DNA of 64,000 bases from JBLEFH01 sp047345645 (GCA_047345645.1 JBLEFH010000010.1); one strand, 5' to 3'; counted from the first letter of the stretch, positions 7,742 through 16,862 are shown. Numbers and translations: made by a program. The notes: generated from the sequence alone by a model not told the origin.

Positions 7742-8956
7742 TCAGGCATAATCCCGCTGATCGTCAATGACTTTCCCGTCGCGAGGCAAGGCACCTCGCG
7801 GCACAATTTCGACATCGCCGCGCAGTTTCAGCACTTCCTGCACGGACGCGCCAATCTCATCGGCATTGCCCTCCCCCTCGACACGCACGAGCATGTGATC
7901 GCTCTCGCCGCTCCGTGTCGCCACAATCCGCACCCGGTCGATCTCCGGGTGGCGCGCCACCAGCGTCGCCACCTGTTCGGGACGCACGAACATGCCCTTG
8001 ATCTTGGTCGTCTGATCAGCGCGGCCCATCCACCCCTTGATCCGCATATTGGTCCGCCCGCAAGCGCTTTGGCCCGGCATCACCGCCGAAAGATCGCCCG
8101 TCGCGAAGCGGATCAGCGGATAGTCGCGATTGAAACTCGTGACCAGCACCTCACCAACCTCGCCTTCCGCCACCGGGTTACCGGTGCCAGGGGTCACAAT
8201 CTCCACGATCACGCCCTCATCCACGATCATCCCCTCGTCGGCGGCGCTTTCATAGGCGATCATCCCGAGATCGGCGGTCGCATAGGCTTGCAGGCAAGTG
8301 ATCCCGCGATCCGCATATTCCGCCCGGAGCGACGGGAAAAGCGCGCCGCCGGACACCGCCGCCTTGGTCACTTTCGACACGTCCAGCCCCATCAGATCGG
8401 CCTTGTCGAGAATGACCTTGAGGTAATCCGGCGTGCCCGCAAAGGCCGTCACACCCGCATCCGCCATGGCGCGGGCCTGCAATTCGGTCTGCCCGGTCCC
8501 GGCGGGGATCACGGTCGCATGGACCGCCGCCGCGCCGGTTTCCAGCATCAAGCCCGCCGGAGTCAGATGGTAGCTAAAGCAATTCTGGACGATATCGCCC
8601 GCCCCAATCCCCACCGCATGAAGAAAGCGCCCAAATCGAAACCAGTCCTTCCCGCGCATTCCCGGCTCATAGATCGGGCCGGGGGACTGGAAGATATAGC
8701 TCAGCTCGCCCGGGGTTTTCGTCACCCAACCGCCAAAGGGCGGCGCGGCTTCCTGCTGCGCGACCAGATCGCTCTTGCGCATCACCGGAAGCTGGGTCAG
8801 CGCGGCGCGGCTCGCAATCGCCGCCGGGTCCACACCGTCAAGATGCTTGGCCCAGGCGGGCGCGCTCATCGCATGGCGCACCAGCATCGGCAATTCCGCC
8901 GCATAAGCGGTTTCGCGGTCATCCACAGAGCGGGTTTCGAGATCGTCAAATGCCAT
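7742..8956 (-). CDS. Phenylacetate-CoA-ligase-like adenylate-forming protein with altered ATP loop
   Basis: The 404-residue protein has the fold signature of the PaaK branch of acyl-adenylating enzymes: LQAYATADLGMIAYES (A5 region), PLIRFATGDL (A7) and GRADQTTKIKGMFVRPEQV (A8 region). Where PaaK has the glycine/threonine-rich ATP loop (SSGTTG), this protein reads FQSPGPIYEPG near residue 95, so normal adenylation cannot be assumed. ATG 8956 is chosen over codons further upstream because AAGGAGG precedes it by about 9 bases; that site overlaps the stop of the upstream ATPase gene. It is the last gene of the transporter operon. A plausible role is thioester formation or substrate binding for the imported acid; the substrate is unknown. 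Confidence 0.75.
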   Translation of the reverse strand: MAFDDLETRSVDDRETAYAAELPMLVRHAMSAPAWAKHLDGVDPAAIASRAALTQLPVMRKSDLVAQQEAAPPFGGWVTKTPGELSYIFQSPGPIYEPGMRGKDWFRFGRFLHAVGIGAGDIVQNCFSYHLTPAGLMLETGAAAVHATVIPAGTGQTELQARAMADAGVTAFAGTPDYLKVILDKADLMGLDVSKVTKAAVSGGALFPSLRAEYADRGITCLQAYATADLGMIAYESAADEGMIVDEGVIVEIVTPGTGNPVAEGEVGEVLVTSFNRDYPLIRFATGDLSAVMPGQSACGRTNMRIKGWMGRADQTTKIKGMFVRPEQVATLVARHPEIDRVRIVATRSGESDHMLVRVEGEGNADEIGASVQEVLKLRGDVEIVPRGALPRDGKVIDDQRDYA

Positions 8957-8970
8957 CTGGGGGCGCCTCC

Positions 8971-9813
8971 TTAGCTCAACCAACGCTTGCGGCGGCGATA
9001 GGACCGCACATCGCGGAAGCTCTTGCGGCCATCATCGCCCATGCCGAGATAGAATTCCTTCACATCGGGATTCTCGCGCAGCGCATCCGCCGCGCCGTCC
9101 ATCACGATGCGCCCACTTTCCAGAATATAGCCGAAATCCGCATAACGCAGGGCTACATTGGTGTTCTGCTCGGCCAGAAGGAAGCTCACGCCCTCCTTCT
9201 CGTTGAGGTTTTTCACAATGCCGAAAATCTCTTCGACCAGCTGCGGCGCGAGGCCCATGGACGGCTCGTCCAAAAGCACCATATTCGGGTCCGACATGAT
9301 CGCCCGGCCCATGGCGCACATTTGCTGCTCGCCGCCCGATGTATAGCCCGCCTGGCTCCGCCGCCGCTCGCGCAGACGGGGGAAATATTCATACACCATC
9401 TCCAGATCGCGCTTGATCGCCGCGCTGCCATCCTTGCGGGTAAAGGCGCCGGTCAGCAGGTTTTCCTCAATCGTCAGGTGCTCGAAACAATGCCGTCCCT
9501 CCATCACCTGAATAACGCCCTTTTTCACCAGCGTCGCCGGGTCGAGATCGCTCACCCGCTCGTCTTTATAGACAATCGAGCCCTTGGTGACTTCGCCGCG
9601 CTCGGCTTGCAGAAGGTTGGAAATGGCCTTGAGGGTGGTGGTCTTGCCCGCGCCATTGCCGCCCAAAAGCGCCGTAATGCCGCCCTTCGGCACCGACAGG
9701 CTGACCCCCTTCAGAACGAGGATGACGTGATTATAGATCACCTCGATATTGTTCACCTCGAGGAGCTTCTCGCCCATCAACTCTTCGGCAGATTGCAATT
9801 CCGCTACAGCCAT
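8971..9813 (-). CDS. Branched-chain-type ABC transporter ATP-binding protein (LivF-like)
   Basis: One of two ATPases of the importer. The 280-residue protein has Walker A GGNGAGKTTTL, signature TSGGEQQM, Walker B MVLLDEPSMGL and the H-loop region, arranged as in LivF. It is longer than E. coli LivF (about 237) through an N-terminal extension and a basic tail (RRRKRWLS). Three in-frame start codons cluster at 9825 (TTG), 9816 and 9813; the GGAGGGG spacing favours 9813. It follows the binding-protein gene and precedes the PaaK-like gene. Confidence 0.88.
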   Translation of the reverse strand: MAVAELQSAEELMGEKLLEVNNIEVIYNHVILVLKGVSLSVPKGGITALLGGNGAGKTTTLKAISNLLQAERGEVTKGSIVYKDERVSDLDPATLVKKGVIQVMEGRHCFEHLTIEENLLTGAFTRKDGSAAIKRDLEMVYEYFPRLRERRRSQAGYTSGGEQQMCAMGRAIMSDPNMVLLDEPSMGLAPQLVEEIFGIVKNLNEKEGVSFLLAEQNTNVALRYADFGYILESGRIVMDGAADALRENPDVKEFYLGMGDDGRKSFRDVRSYRRRKRWLS

Positions 9814-9868
9814 CATCCCCTCCAAAATTCAATGGTGGCGCCCCGCCAAAAGCGGAGCGCCGCTTGGT

Positions 9869-11161
9869 TTACCCGCAGTCGCGCGGCTCGATGCCGGATT
9901 CGCTGGCGAAGGCTTCGCTGTCCTGATCGATGAGCGGCTGGATGACCTCCATGTCACTCTCGATAAAGTCGGTGATGAGGGTGAACTCATCGGCTTCCGC
10001 ATCATATTGCTGGATCGCCACCCGGCCCGGACCGCCGTGATTTTCACAGCTCACCGAGAATTCCGGCCCGAAGCCCGGCATCCCCAGCTCTTCCATCCGC
10101 GCTTCGGTCATCTCCAGCGCTTCCATCCCATCGCGGAACTGCTGCGGCGTGATGTCCGGCGTGCCGTGGATTTCCTGCGCCTTGAGCGCCGATTCCGCCA
10201 TCAGCATCGCGGCGTAAAAACCCTTATTGTAAGGAACCGTGCCAATGTTCTGGCCGTCGCTGGCGGCTTTGCCCGTATCCACGAGATATTCGCGCACCTC
10301 GTCGAAGACCGGGAAGTCCGAACCCGGCGCATGGAAGTTGGCCGACTTATAGCCATCGGCGCCCGCGCCCACCGGCTCCACGTCGATCTCGTTGCCCGAC
10401 CACCAGATGCCGAGCACCTGATCCATCGGATAGCGGATATTCGCAGCCTCTTGCAGCGCGACCGGGTTCATCACGCCCCAGCCATAGAGGATCACATTGT
10501 CCGGGCGGTCACGGCGCACCTGAAGCCACTGGCTTTTCTGCTCCTGACCGGGGTGATCCACCGGCAGCAGGCTCAGATCGAACCCATGCTTTTCGGACAG
10601 CGCTTCCAGCGTGCCGATCGGCTCCTTGCCATAAGCGGAGTTGTGATAGACGAGCGCGATCTTCTTGCCCTCAAGCGAACCGCCATTGATCTCCAACAGG
10701 TGGTTGATGATCGCCGACGCGCCGTTCCAGTAATTGGCCGGGAAGTTGAACACATTCTCAAACACCTGACCATTTGCGGCCGAGGTGCGGCCATAGCCCG
10801 GCGTGTAGAGGTTCAGATCATCCGCCTGCACTTTGGGGATAAGCTGGTAGGTGATCCCGGTCGAAAGCGGGTTATAGACCATTGGGTTGTTGCCCTTGGT
10901 CGCCTCATAGCACTCCACGCCCTTTTGCGTGTCGTATGCGGTTTCACACTCCTCAACCACGGCCCGAACACCGCCAAGACCGCCATCGCGCTCATTGAGC
11001 AGGTTGAAATAATCCATATAGCCATCGGCATAAGGTCCGCCGCCCGCACCATAAGCGCCCGTCCGATAGGAAAGCGAAGGGAAATACAGATCCGCCATCG
11101 CCGTGCTTGCGGCCGATGCGGCGATGATCGCGCCTGCGGCCAGTTTTGCAAAATTCGACAT
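9869..11161 (-). CDS. Periplasmic substrate-binding protein of the branched-chain-type ABC importer
   Basis: The 430-residue protein begins with a signal peptide (SNFAKLAAGAIIAASAAS, cleavage after AMA) and continues as a type I periplasmic binding fold of the Peripla_BP_6 type, with lobes around LIPKVQADD and GKKIALVYHNSAYG. Many aromatic residues and an N-terminal YFPSLSYRTGAYG stretch set it apart from LivJ/LivK, so the ligand is probably not a branched-chain amino acid. The frame is open much further upstream, but GGGAGGATAAC directly before ATG 11161 fixes the start. It lies between livM- and livF-like genes in the same operon. Confidence 0.88.
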   Translation of the reverse strand: MSNFAKLAAGAIIAASAASTAMADLYFPSLSYRTGAYGAGGGPYADGYMDYFNLLNERDGGLGGVRAVVEECETAYDTQKGVECYEATKGNNPMVYNPLSTGITYQLIPKVQADDLNLYTPGYGRTSAANGQVFENVFNFPANYWNGASAIINHLLEINGGSLEGKKIALVYHNSAYGKEPIGTLEALSEKHGFDLSLLPVDHPGQEQKSQWLQVRRDRPDNVILYGWGVMNPVALQEAANIRYPMDQVLGIWWSGNEIDVEPVGAGADGYKSANFHAPGSDFPVFDEVREYLVDTGKAASDGQNIGTVPYNKGFYAAMLMAESALKAQEIHGTPDITPQQFRDGMEALEMTEARMEELGMPGFGPEFSVSCENHGGPGRVAIQQYDAEADEFTLITDFIESDMEVIQPLIDQDSEAFASESGIEPRDCG

Positions 11162-11220
11162 GTTATCCTCCCGATTTGTCGACATGATCCCGGTTTCTCC
11201 GGGTTTAGGGAGCCGCCCCC

Positions 11221-12297
11221 TTAATAGGGGAACGGCCAAAGACGAAGTTTCTGTTTGGCCAGCCGCCAGAGCTGCGCCAGCCCATGCGGCTCCACCACCA
11301 GAAAGAACATGATGAGAAAGCCCACGATGGTGAGTTCGAGATGCGCCGCGAGATCCGCAGGCCAGCCGAAACCGCCCACCATCAGGTTCTTGAGCGCGAC
11401 CGGCAGGACCACGAGGAACGCCGCCCCGGCAAAGCTGCCGAAGATTGAGCCCAAGCCGCCGATAATCACCATGAACAGCACAAGAAAGCTCTTGTTGATC
11501 CCGAACGCATCGCCCACTTCCGCCGCGCCGAGATAGACCGCGAAGTAAAGCGCACCCGCGACACCGACATAGAATGACGAGATCGCAAAGGCCGTCAGCT
11601 TGGCCTTCAGCGGGTTCACCCCGATAATCTCGGCGGCGATGTCCATATCGCGCATCGCCATCCAGCTCCGCCCGATCTTGCCGCGCGTCAGATTCCGCGC
11701 CACCCAGGCGAGGGCAAAGACAAAGACGAGGCAGAAAAGATATTTCGCCCAAGCCGCCGTCGCCGGGCCGGTCACACCGATCCCGAGCACGGTGCGCGTG
11801 CCCGCATTGATCTGCCCCGAGGACGAGTAGTTGTAGAACCAGCCGACCTTGTTGAAGAGCCAGACGAGGAAGAACTGCGCCGCGAGCGTCGCCACGGCGA
11901 GATAGAACCCCTTGATCCGAAGGCTCGGCAAGCCAAACGCCGCACCGACCAGCGCTGTGATCAGACCGGCGAGCAGCACGCAGAAGATGATGTTGAGGTC
12001 AGGAAAGGCCGTCATCAGCTTGAAACAGCTATAAGCCCCAACCGCCATGAACCCGCCCGTGCCGAGCGAGACCTGCCCGCAATAGCCCGTCAGGATGTTC
12101 AGCCCGAGCGCCGCGATGGCGAAGATCAGGAAAGGCACGAAAATCGCCGTCGCCCAGTATTCGTTGATGACGAAGGGGATGACGAGGAACGCCACCGCGA
12201 TCAGCACCCAATAGCCTAGGCGGTCGAATTTGATCGGGAAGGTCTGCCCGTCATTGCGATAGGTGGTCTTGAAATCACCGGCTTCACGGTAAAACAT
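11221..12297 (-). CDS. Branched-chain-type ABC transporter permease (LivM-like)
   Basis: Inner-membrane permease of the importer. The 358-residue protein has about nine hydrophobic segments and the LivM-type loop GQVSLGTGGFMAVGAY near residue 75-90. The conserved cytoplasmic coupling region RDMDIAAEIIGVNPLKAKL follows near residue 220. The ATG shares one base with the stop codon of the upstream VOC gene, indicating coupling. It should pair with the LivH-like permease encoded two genes upstream. Confidence 0.9.
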   Translation of the reverse strand: MFYREAGDFKTTYRNDGQTFPIKFDRLGYWVLIAVAFLVIPFVINEYWATAIFVPFLIFAIAALGLNILTGYCGQVSLGTGGFMAVGAYSCFKLMTAFPDLNIIFCVLLAGLITALVGAAFGLPSLRIKGFYLAVATLAAQFFLVWLFNKVGWFYNYSSSGQINAGTRTVLGIGVTGPATAAWAKYLFCLVFVFALAWVARNLTRGKIGRSWMAMRDMDIAAEIIGVNPLKAKLTAFAISSFYVGVAGALYFAVYLGAAEVGDAFGINKSFLVLFMVIIGGLGSIFGSFAGAAFLVVLPVALKNLMVGGFGWPADLAAHLELTIVGFLIMFFLVVEPHGLAQLWRLAKQKLRLWPFPY

Positions 12298-12668
12298 CAG
12301 CCCTCTCCCTTATTGTCTGGCCAGTCATTGCCTTGCGGATCGACGATGCAGAAGCGGTGGCCCGTTGGCGCCTCCATAACGATCCATCCCTTGATCCGCG
12401 CCACTTCGACCGCCCCGATGGCTGTCATCCGTGCCACTTCGGCCTCTTTGTCATCTGTTTCGATATCGAGATGGATGCGCGGGTCATGATCAACGGCTTG
12501 CAGCAACACTTTGGGATAGCCCGCATACCCGCCGATCTTGGCGTATTTTCCGTCTGCATCGACCTCTCCGGTTGTCCGCAGAGCCTCGGCCCAAAACGTT
12601 GTCGCCTCGCTCAAATCTTCGGTTTTGCAGTCGATACACAGTGCGCCGATACGCGATTGATGCGCCAT
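12297..12668 (-). CDS. VOC-superfamily (glyoxalase/dioxygenase fold) protein
   Basis: A 123-residue cytosolic protein with the beta-alpha-beta-beta-beta layout of vicinal oxygen chelate proteins: IGALCIDCKTEDLSEATTFW at the start, RIHLDIETDD in the middle and GHRFCIVDPQGNDW at the end. These resemble the Glyoxalase_6 type, whose function is usually unknown. A GTG at 12674 overlaps the livH-like stop, but GAGAGG lies 8 bases before ATG 12668, which I prefer. Its position between the two permease genes suggests a link to the imported compound; whether it is an enzyme or a binding protein cannot be told. Confidence 0.75.
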   Translation of the reverse strand: MAHQSRIGALCIDCKTEDLSEATTFWAEALRTTGEVDADGKYAKIGGYAGYPKVLLQAVDHDPRIHLDIETDDKEAEVARMTAIGAVEVARIKGWIVMEAPTGHRFCIVDPQGNDWPDNKGEG

Positions 12669-12670
12669 CC

Positions 12671-13666
12671 TCACACCCTCTCGATGATTTTCTCACCGAA
12701 CAGCCCTTGGGGCCGGAAGATGAGGAAGGCGAGCGCCAGAACATAGGCGAACCAGTTTTCTGTCGCGCCGCCGATCATGCCGCCGATGGTGTGTTCGAAC
12801 ACTTTCTCGCCCATGCCGATGATGAGCCCGCCCACAATCGCGCCGGGAATGGAGGTGAAGCCGCCGAGCATCAGCACGGGGAGCGCTTTCAGAGCAATCA
12901 GCGAGAGCGAGAACTGCACGCCCGATTTCGCGCCCCACATGGCCCCGGCCACCAGCGCCACGAAGCCCGCGAGCGACCAGACGATCACCCAGATCATCCG
13001 CAGCGAGATCCCGACCGAGAGCGCCGCCGAGTGGTCATCCGCCACGGCCCGGAGCGCCCGCCCGATGCGGGTGTATTGCGAGAAAATCACCAGCGCGGTC
13101 ACGAGGATCACGGCGATGATGGCGGCCGCCACGTCGAGCGTGTCGATATAGAAGCCGAAGAAATCCTCGCCCCCGAGACCCGAGGTCGCGTTCTCGATCC
13201 AGAGCGAACCGCCCTGCGGCAAGCCAATATCGAGCGTTTTCAGCTCGTTGCCCCACATGAGGTCCCCAACGCCTTCGAGGAAATACGCAAGCCCAATCGT
13301 CGCCATGAACAGGATGATCGGCGGCTGACCGACGAGGAATTTCAAGAGGCACCGCTCGACGAGGATCGCGAAGAGGATCATCACCCCCATGGTCAGGATC
13401 ACCGCGAGCAGCGTCGGGACGGTCCAGCCGAAATTATGCAGCTCGGTGCCAAAAATGACGTTGATGACATGGGCAAACGGGATCTGCCCCGTCTGGATGC
13501 CGACCAGCGTCAGCGCGGCAAAAAGCGCCATCACCCCTTGGGCGAAGTTGAACACCCCCGAGGCCTTGAAGATCAGCACGAAGCCGAGCGCGACGAGGCT
13601 ATACATCACCCCGGTCAGCAGCCCGTTGATCAGAACCTCAATGAAATAAAGCGTTTCAGCAGACAT
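12671..13666 (-). CDS. Branched-chain-type ABC transporter permease (LivH-like)
   Basis: Second inner-membrane permease of the importer, 331 residues with about eight or nine membrane segments. The N-terminal INGLLTGVMYSLVALGFVLI and FNFAQGVMALF stretches are hallmarks of LivH. The coupling helix region RIGRALRAVADDHSAALSVG matches the family. It is longer than E. coli LivH (308), with an extra loop around residues 130-160. Its stop lies 2 bases before the VOC start at 12668 and would overlap the alternative GTG start. Confidence 0.9.
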   Translation of the reverse strand: MSAETLYFIEVLINGLLTGVMYSLVALGFVLIFKASGVFNFAQGVMALFAALTLVGIQTGQIPFAHVINVIFGTELHNFGWTVPTLLAVILTMGVMILFAILVERCLLKFLVGQPPIILFMATIGLAYFLEGVGDLMWGNELKTLDIGLPQGGSLWIENATSGLGGEDFFGFYIDTLDVAAAIIAVILVTALVIFSQYTRIGRALRAVADDHSAALSVGISLRMIWVIVWSLAGFVALVAGAMWGAKSGVQFSLSLIALKALPVLMLGGFTSIPGAIVGGLIIGMGEKVFEHTIGGMIGGATENWFAYVLALAFLIFRPQGLFGEKIIERV

Positions 13667-13678
13667 CAGCGGGCCTCC

Positions 13679-14494
13679 TTAATCATGCGACACGCCGAGA
13701 TAGGCGTCGATCACATCCTGGTTCTGGCGGACCTCATCGGGGAGCCCGTCGCCAATCTTGCGCCCGTAATCGAGCACCACCACGCGGTCGGAAATATCCA
13801 TCACCACGCCCATATCGTGCTCAATGAGCGCGATGGTCGTGCCGAACTCGTCATTCACGTCGAGAATGAAGCGGCACATATCTTCCTTCTCTTCGACATT
13901 CATCCCGGCCATCGGCTCATCAAGGAGCAGCAGATGCGGCTCGGCGGCCAGCGCCCGGCCCAGCTCGACCCGCTTTTGCAACCCGTAGGAGAGCGCCCCA
14001 ACCGGGGTCTTGCGGATCGCCTGAATTTCAAGAAAGTCGATAATCCGCTCGACCTTCTCGCGATGCTCGACCTCTTCGCGCTCGGCCTTGCCCCACCACA
14101 TCGCCTGGCTGAGAATGCCCGCTTTCATCATTGTGAAGCGGCCCGTCATGATGTTGTCGAGAACGGTCATCCCCTTGAAAAGCGCGATGTTCTGGAAGGT
14201 CCGCGCGATGCCGAGTTTGGCGATCTCATGCGGCTTCATCGCCTTGCGCTGCTTGCCGCGATACCAGATCTCGCCTTCCTGCGGGTGGTAGAAGCCGTTG
14301 ATAACGTTGAGCATGGACGATTTCCCGGCCCCGTTCGGCCCGATGATCGCCCGGATCTCGCCCTCGCGGATGTCGAAGGAAATATCCTTGATCGCCTCGA
14401 CGCCGCCAAACCGCAGGGTGATGTTCTTCATCTCCATCACCGGCGCGCCGATGGTGCGGCCATCCGGGGTTGTGTATTCTTCTGCTGCGCTCAT
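13679..14494 (-). CDS. Branched-chain-type ABC transporter ATP-binding protein (LivG-like)
   Basis: Second ATPase of the importer. The 271-residue protein has Walker A GPNGAGKSS, a signature-type motif LSYGLQKRVELGRAL, Walker B LLLLDEPMAGM and H-loop LIEHDMGVVM. The signature reads LSYGLQ instead of LSGGQQ, a variation common in LivG proteins. It has about 20 extra residues at the N-terminus relative to LivG. The gene is 12 bases ahead of the livH-like gene. Confidence 0.9.
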   Translation of the reverse strand: MSAAEEYTTPDGRTIGAPVMEMKNITLRFGGVEAIKDISFDIREGEIRAIIGPNGAGKSSMLNVINGFYHPQEGEIWYRGKQRKAMKPHEIAKLGIARTFQNIALFKGMTVLDNIMTGRFTMMKAGILSQAMWWGKAEREEVEHREKVERIIDFLEIQAIRKTPVGALSYGLQKRVELGRALAAEPHLLLLDEPMAGMNVEEKEDMCRFILDVNDEFGTTIALIEHDMGVVMDISDRVVVLDYGRKIGDGLPDEVRQNQDVIDAYLGVSHD

Positions 14495-14503
14495 GATCCC
14501 CCC

Positions 14504-14764
14504 TCAAATCCCGGCGGCGAGCGCGCAAACCGCGCCGTAAGCCGCCATGGACAGGCCGTAAATGTGAACTTTGCCAAGCGGCAGGCCCGGCCAGATGCGC
14601 CCTGCTGCCGCGACGCCGAACCCGCCGACAATCGCGCCGAGCAACAGCCCGTGGATGCGGGCAGGCAGTGCGCCGACGATCAGCCAGCAGACCAGCAAAC
14701 CCGCCAGCGCAATCGCCCCGCCGAGGATGTAATTCGGCTTTTCCTCAACCTTGAACCGGCTCAT
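14504..14764 (-). CDS. Small three-helix membrane protein of the transporter operon (unknown function)
   Basis: The 86-residue protein is not one I recognise. Three hydrophobic segments are evident at about residues 12-33, 37-58 and 68-86, with a short charged N-terminus (MSRFKVEEKPN). The ATG overlaps the stop of the upstream acyl-CoA ligase gene (ATGA) and the livG-like gene starts 10 bases after its stop, so it is firmly within the operon. It could be an accessory subunit of the importer or help bring the ligase to the membrane; neither is shown by the sequence. Confidence 0.7.
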   Translation of the reverse strand: MSRFKVEEKPNYILGGAIALAGLLVCWLIVGALPARIHGLLLGAIVGGFGVAAAGRIWPGLPLGKVHIYGLSMAAYGAVCALAAGI

Positions 14765-16737
14765 GCCGCCTTCTCCCGCTTGCTGGCGACCGGCACGACC
14801 TTGGCATCGCGGATCTCGACCGTCGCCTTGATCGCGCCCTTGCGGCCGTCTTCATAGGTCACTTCGGTCTCGGTGTAGATCTCGTCCTTGCCGTCATAGA
14901 GCGCGGCCACGAGGTCGGCATATTTCTCTTCCACGAAATTGCGGCGCACCTTGCGGGTCCGGGTGATCTCGCCATCATCCGCGTCGAGTTCCTTATGCAG
15001 GATCAGGAAGCGGTGCACCTGACAGCCGGACAGCATCTCGTCTTCGGCCACGCTTTTGTTGACCTCATTCACATGGCTTTCGATCATCTCATAGACACGC
15101 GGATGCGCGGCGAGTTCCTGATAGCTGGCATAGGCGACATTGTTGCGCTCGGCCCAGTTACCGACGGCGTTAAGGTCGATATTGATGAAGGCCACGCAGC
15201 GGTCGCGATTGTTCCCGAAGAGGACCACCTCAAGAATATTGGGATAGAATTTCAGCTTGTTCTCAACATATTTCGGCGCGAACAGGCTCCCATCGGCAAG
15301 CTGGCCGACATCCTTGGCGCGGTCGAGAATCCGCAGATGGCCGCTTTCCTTCTCAAAGAACCCGGCATCGCCGGTCGCGACCCAGCCCTCTTCATCCTTG
15401 GTCTTCGCGGTGGACTCAGGGTTGTTGAAATACTCCACAAAGGTGCCTGGCGAGCGGTAGAAAATCTCGCCACTCTCGTCGATCTTGATCTCCACCCCCG
15501 GCGACGGGACGCCCACCGTATCGGCCCGCACTTCGCCATCCGGCTGCTGGCAGATAAACACGGTCGCTTCGGTCTGGCCGTAAAGCTGTTTGAGGTTGAT
15601 CCCCAGCGAGCGGTAAAATTCGAAAATCTCCGGCCCAATCGCCTCGCCCGCCGTATAGCCGACGCGCACGCGGCCAAGGCCGAGCGTGTCCTTCAGCGGC
15701 CCGTAGACGAAGAGTTTGCCAAGCGCATATTTCAGCTTGTCCATCCCGCCGACGGATTTGCCGTCGAGAATCGCCGGGCCCACATTTTTCGCGTGATCCA
15801 TGAAGTAGCGGAACATCTTCTGCTTGATCTTCCCGGCATCCTCCATGCGGATCATCACATTGGTCAGCAGACCCTCGAAAAACCGGGGCGGCGCAAAGAA
15901 ATAGCTCGGCCCGATCTCCCGCATATCCGCCTGCATCGTCTCCGGGCTTTCGGGGCAGGAGACGCAGAACCCCGCCCAAAGCGCTTGGCCCGTCGAGAAG
16001 ATGAAATCCCCGACCCAGGCCATCGGCAGATAGGCCAGCACGGTGTCGTTTTCATTGAGATTGTCGAATTCCGAGGTGAGTTTCGCCGTCTCGATCACAT
16101 TGCGGTTCGACAGGACCACGCCCTTCGGCTTGCCCGTCGTGCCGGAGGTGTAGAGCATGACGCAAATATCGTCATAGGTGATCGCGGAGAGCCGTTGCTC
16201 CATCTCCGGCCAGAGGCGCGCGTGACCGGCCCGGCCTTCCGCCTGTACATCGGCAAAGGCGTTCAGATGGGTGTGGTCATATTTGCGCATCCCGCGCTTA
16301 TCGACATAGATGATCTCCTGCATCTTCGGCAGGCTGTCCTTCACCTCAAGGATCTTGTCGACCTGTTCCTGATCCTCGACGACCGCGAAACGCGCGCCGC
16401 AATTCTCCAGAACATAGGAAATCTCTTCCGCCGTGCCATCCGCATAGAGCGGCACCGGCACCGCGCCCACGGCCTGCGCCGCAATCATCGCCCAGTAAAG
16501 ATAAGGCCGGTTGCGCCCGACAATCGCCAGATAATCGCCCTCATTGATCCCGAGCGCGATCAGACCCATGGCGAAATCAATCACTTCGCTCTGCGTCTCG
16601 TCCCAGGTCCAGCTTTGCCAAATCCCGAACTCCTTCTCCCGCCACGCGGCGCGGTTCGGCATTTTGGCGGCATTTCGGGCGAGCAGGCGCGGGAAGCAAT
16701 CCTCCCCCGCCAGCGGCACATGGCGCGTCTGATCCAA
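14761..16737 (-). CDS. Long-chain-type acyl-CoA synthetase (AMP-forming)
   Basis: The 658-residue enzyme activates a carboxylic acid to its CoA thioester through an acyl-adenylate. It has the ATP loop YTSGTTGKPKG at about residues 196-206, a LYGQTEATVF A5 motif, WVATGDAGF and LRILDRAKDV, in the arrangement of the large FadD/ACSL-like group. The frame is open to 16812, but no start there has a ribosome-binding site. TTG 16737 has GGGAGG about 9 bases upstream and gives an N-terminus MDQTRHVPL, so I place the start there. It is the first gene of the transporter operon, suggesting the imported compound is a carboxylic acid that is trapped as a CoA ester. The chain length or aromatic nature of the substrate is not visible. 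Confidence 0.88.
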   Translation of the reverse strand: MDQTRHVPLAGEDCFPRLLARNAAKMPNRAAWREKEFGIWQSWTWDETQSEVIDFAMGLIALGINEGDYLAIVGRNRPYLYWAMIAAQAVGAVPVPLYADGTAEEISYVLENCGARFAVVEDQEQVDKILEVKDSLPKMQEIIYVDKRGMRKYDHTHLNAFADVQAEGRAGHARLWPEMEQRLSAITYDDICVMLYTSGTTGKPKGVVLSNRNVIETAKLTSEFDNLNENDTVLAYLPMAWVGDFIFSTGQALWAGFCVSCPESPETMQADMREIGPSYFFAPPRFFEGLLTNVMIRMEDAGKIKQKMFRYFMDHAKNVGPAILDGKSVGGMDKLKYALGKLFVYGPLKDTLGLGRVRVGYTAGEAIGPEIFEFYRSLGINLKQLYGQTEATVFICQQPDGEVRADTVGVPSPGVEIKIDESGEIFYRSPGTFVEYFNNPESTAKTKDEEGWVATGDAGFFEKESGHLRILDRAKDVGQLADGSLFAPKYVENKLKFYPNILEVVLFGNNRDRCVAFINIDLNAVGNWAERNNVAYASYQELAAHPRVYEMIESHVNEVNKSVAEDEMLSGCQVHRFLILHKELDADDGEITRTRKVRRNFVEEKYADLVAALYDGKDEIYTETEVTYEDGRKGAIKATVEIRDAKVVPVASKREKAA

Positions 16738-16862
16738 AACTGTATCCTCCCTGTGGGCGCGTTCGCCCGGCTGCGGTTTCGGTCCGCTTGTCTGCCATAT
16801 AAATGAACGCATGTTTCGAGAGTTTGTCCAGAATCTAACGAATTGTAACAGCAGGAAAGTCC

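Noticed and set aside
12431..14857. A long plus-strand frame (about 800 codons) opposite the liv-type permease and ATPase genes
   Set aside because: His/Arg/Asp-rich translation typical of the antisense of GC-rich genes; both strands cannot be coding here and the minus-strand genes are clear.
16738..16862. Cobalamin riboswitch upstream of bluB
   Set aside because: The divergent spacer is only about 125 bases and shows no B12-box-like sequence or long structured leader.
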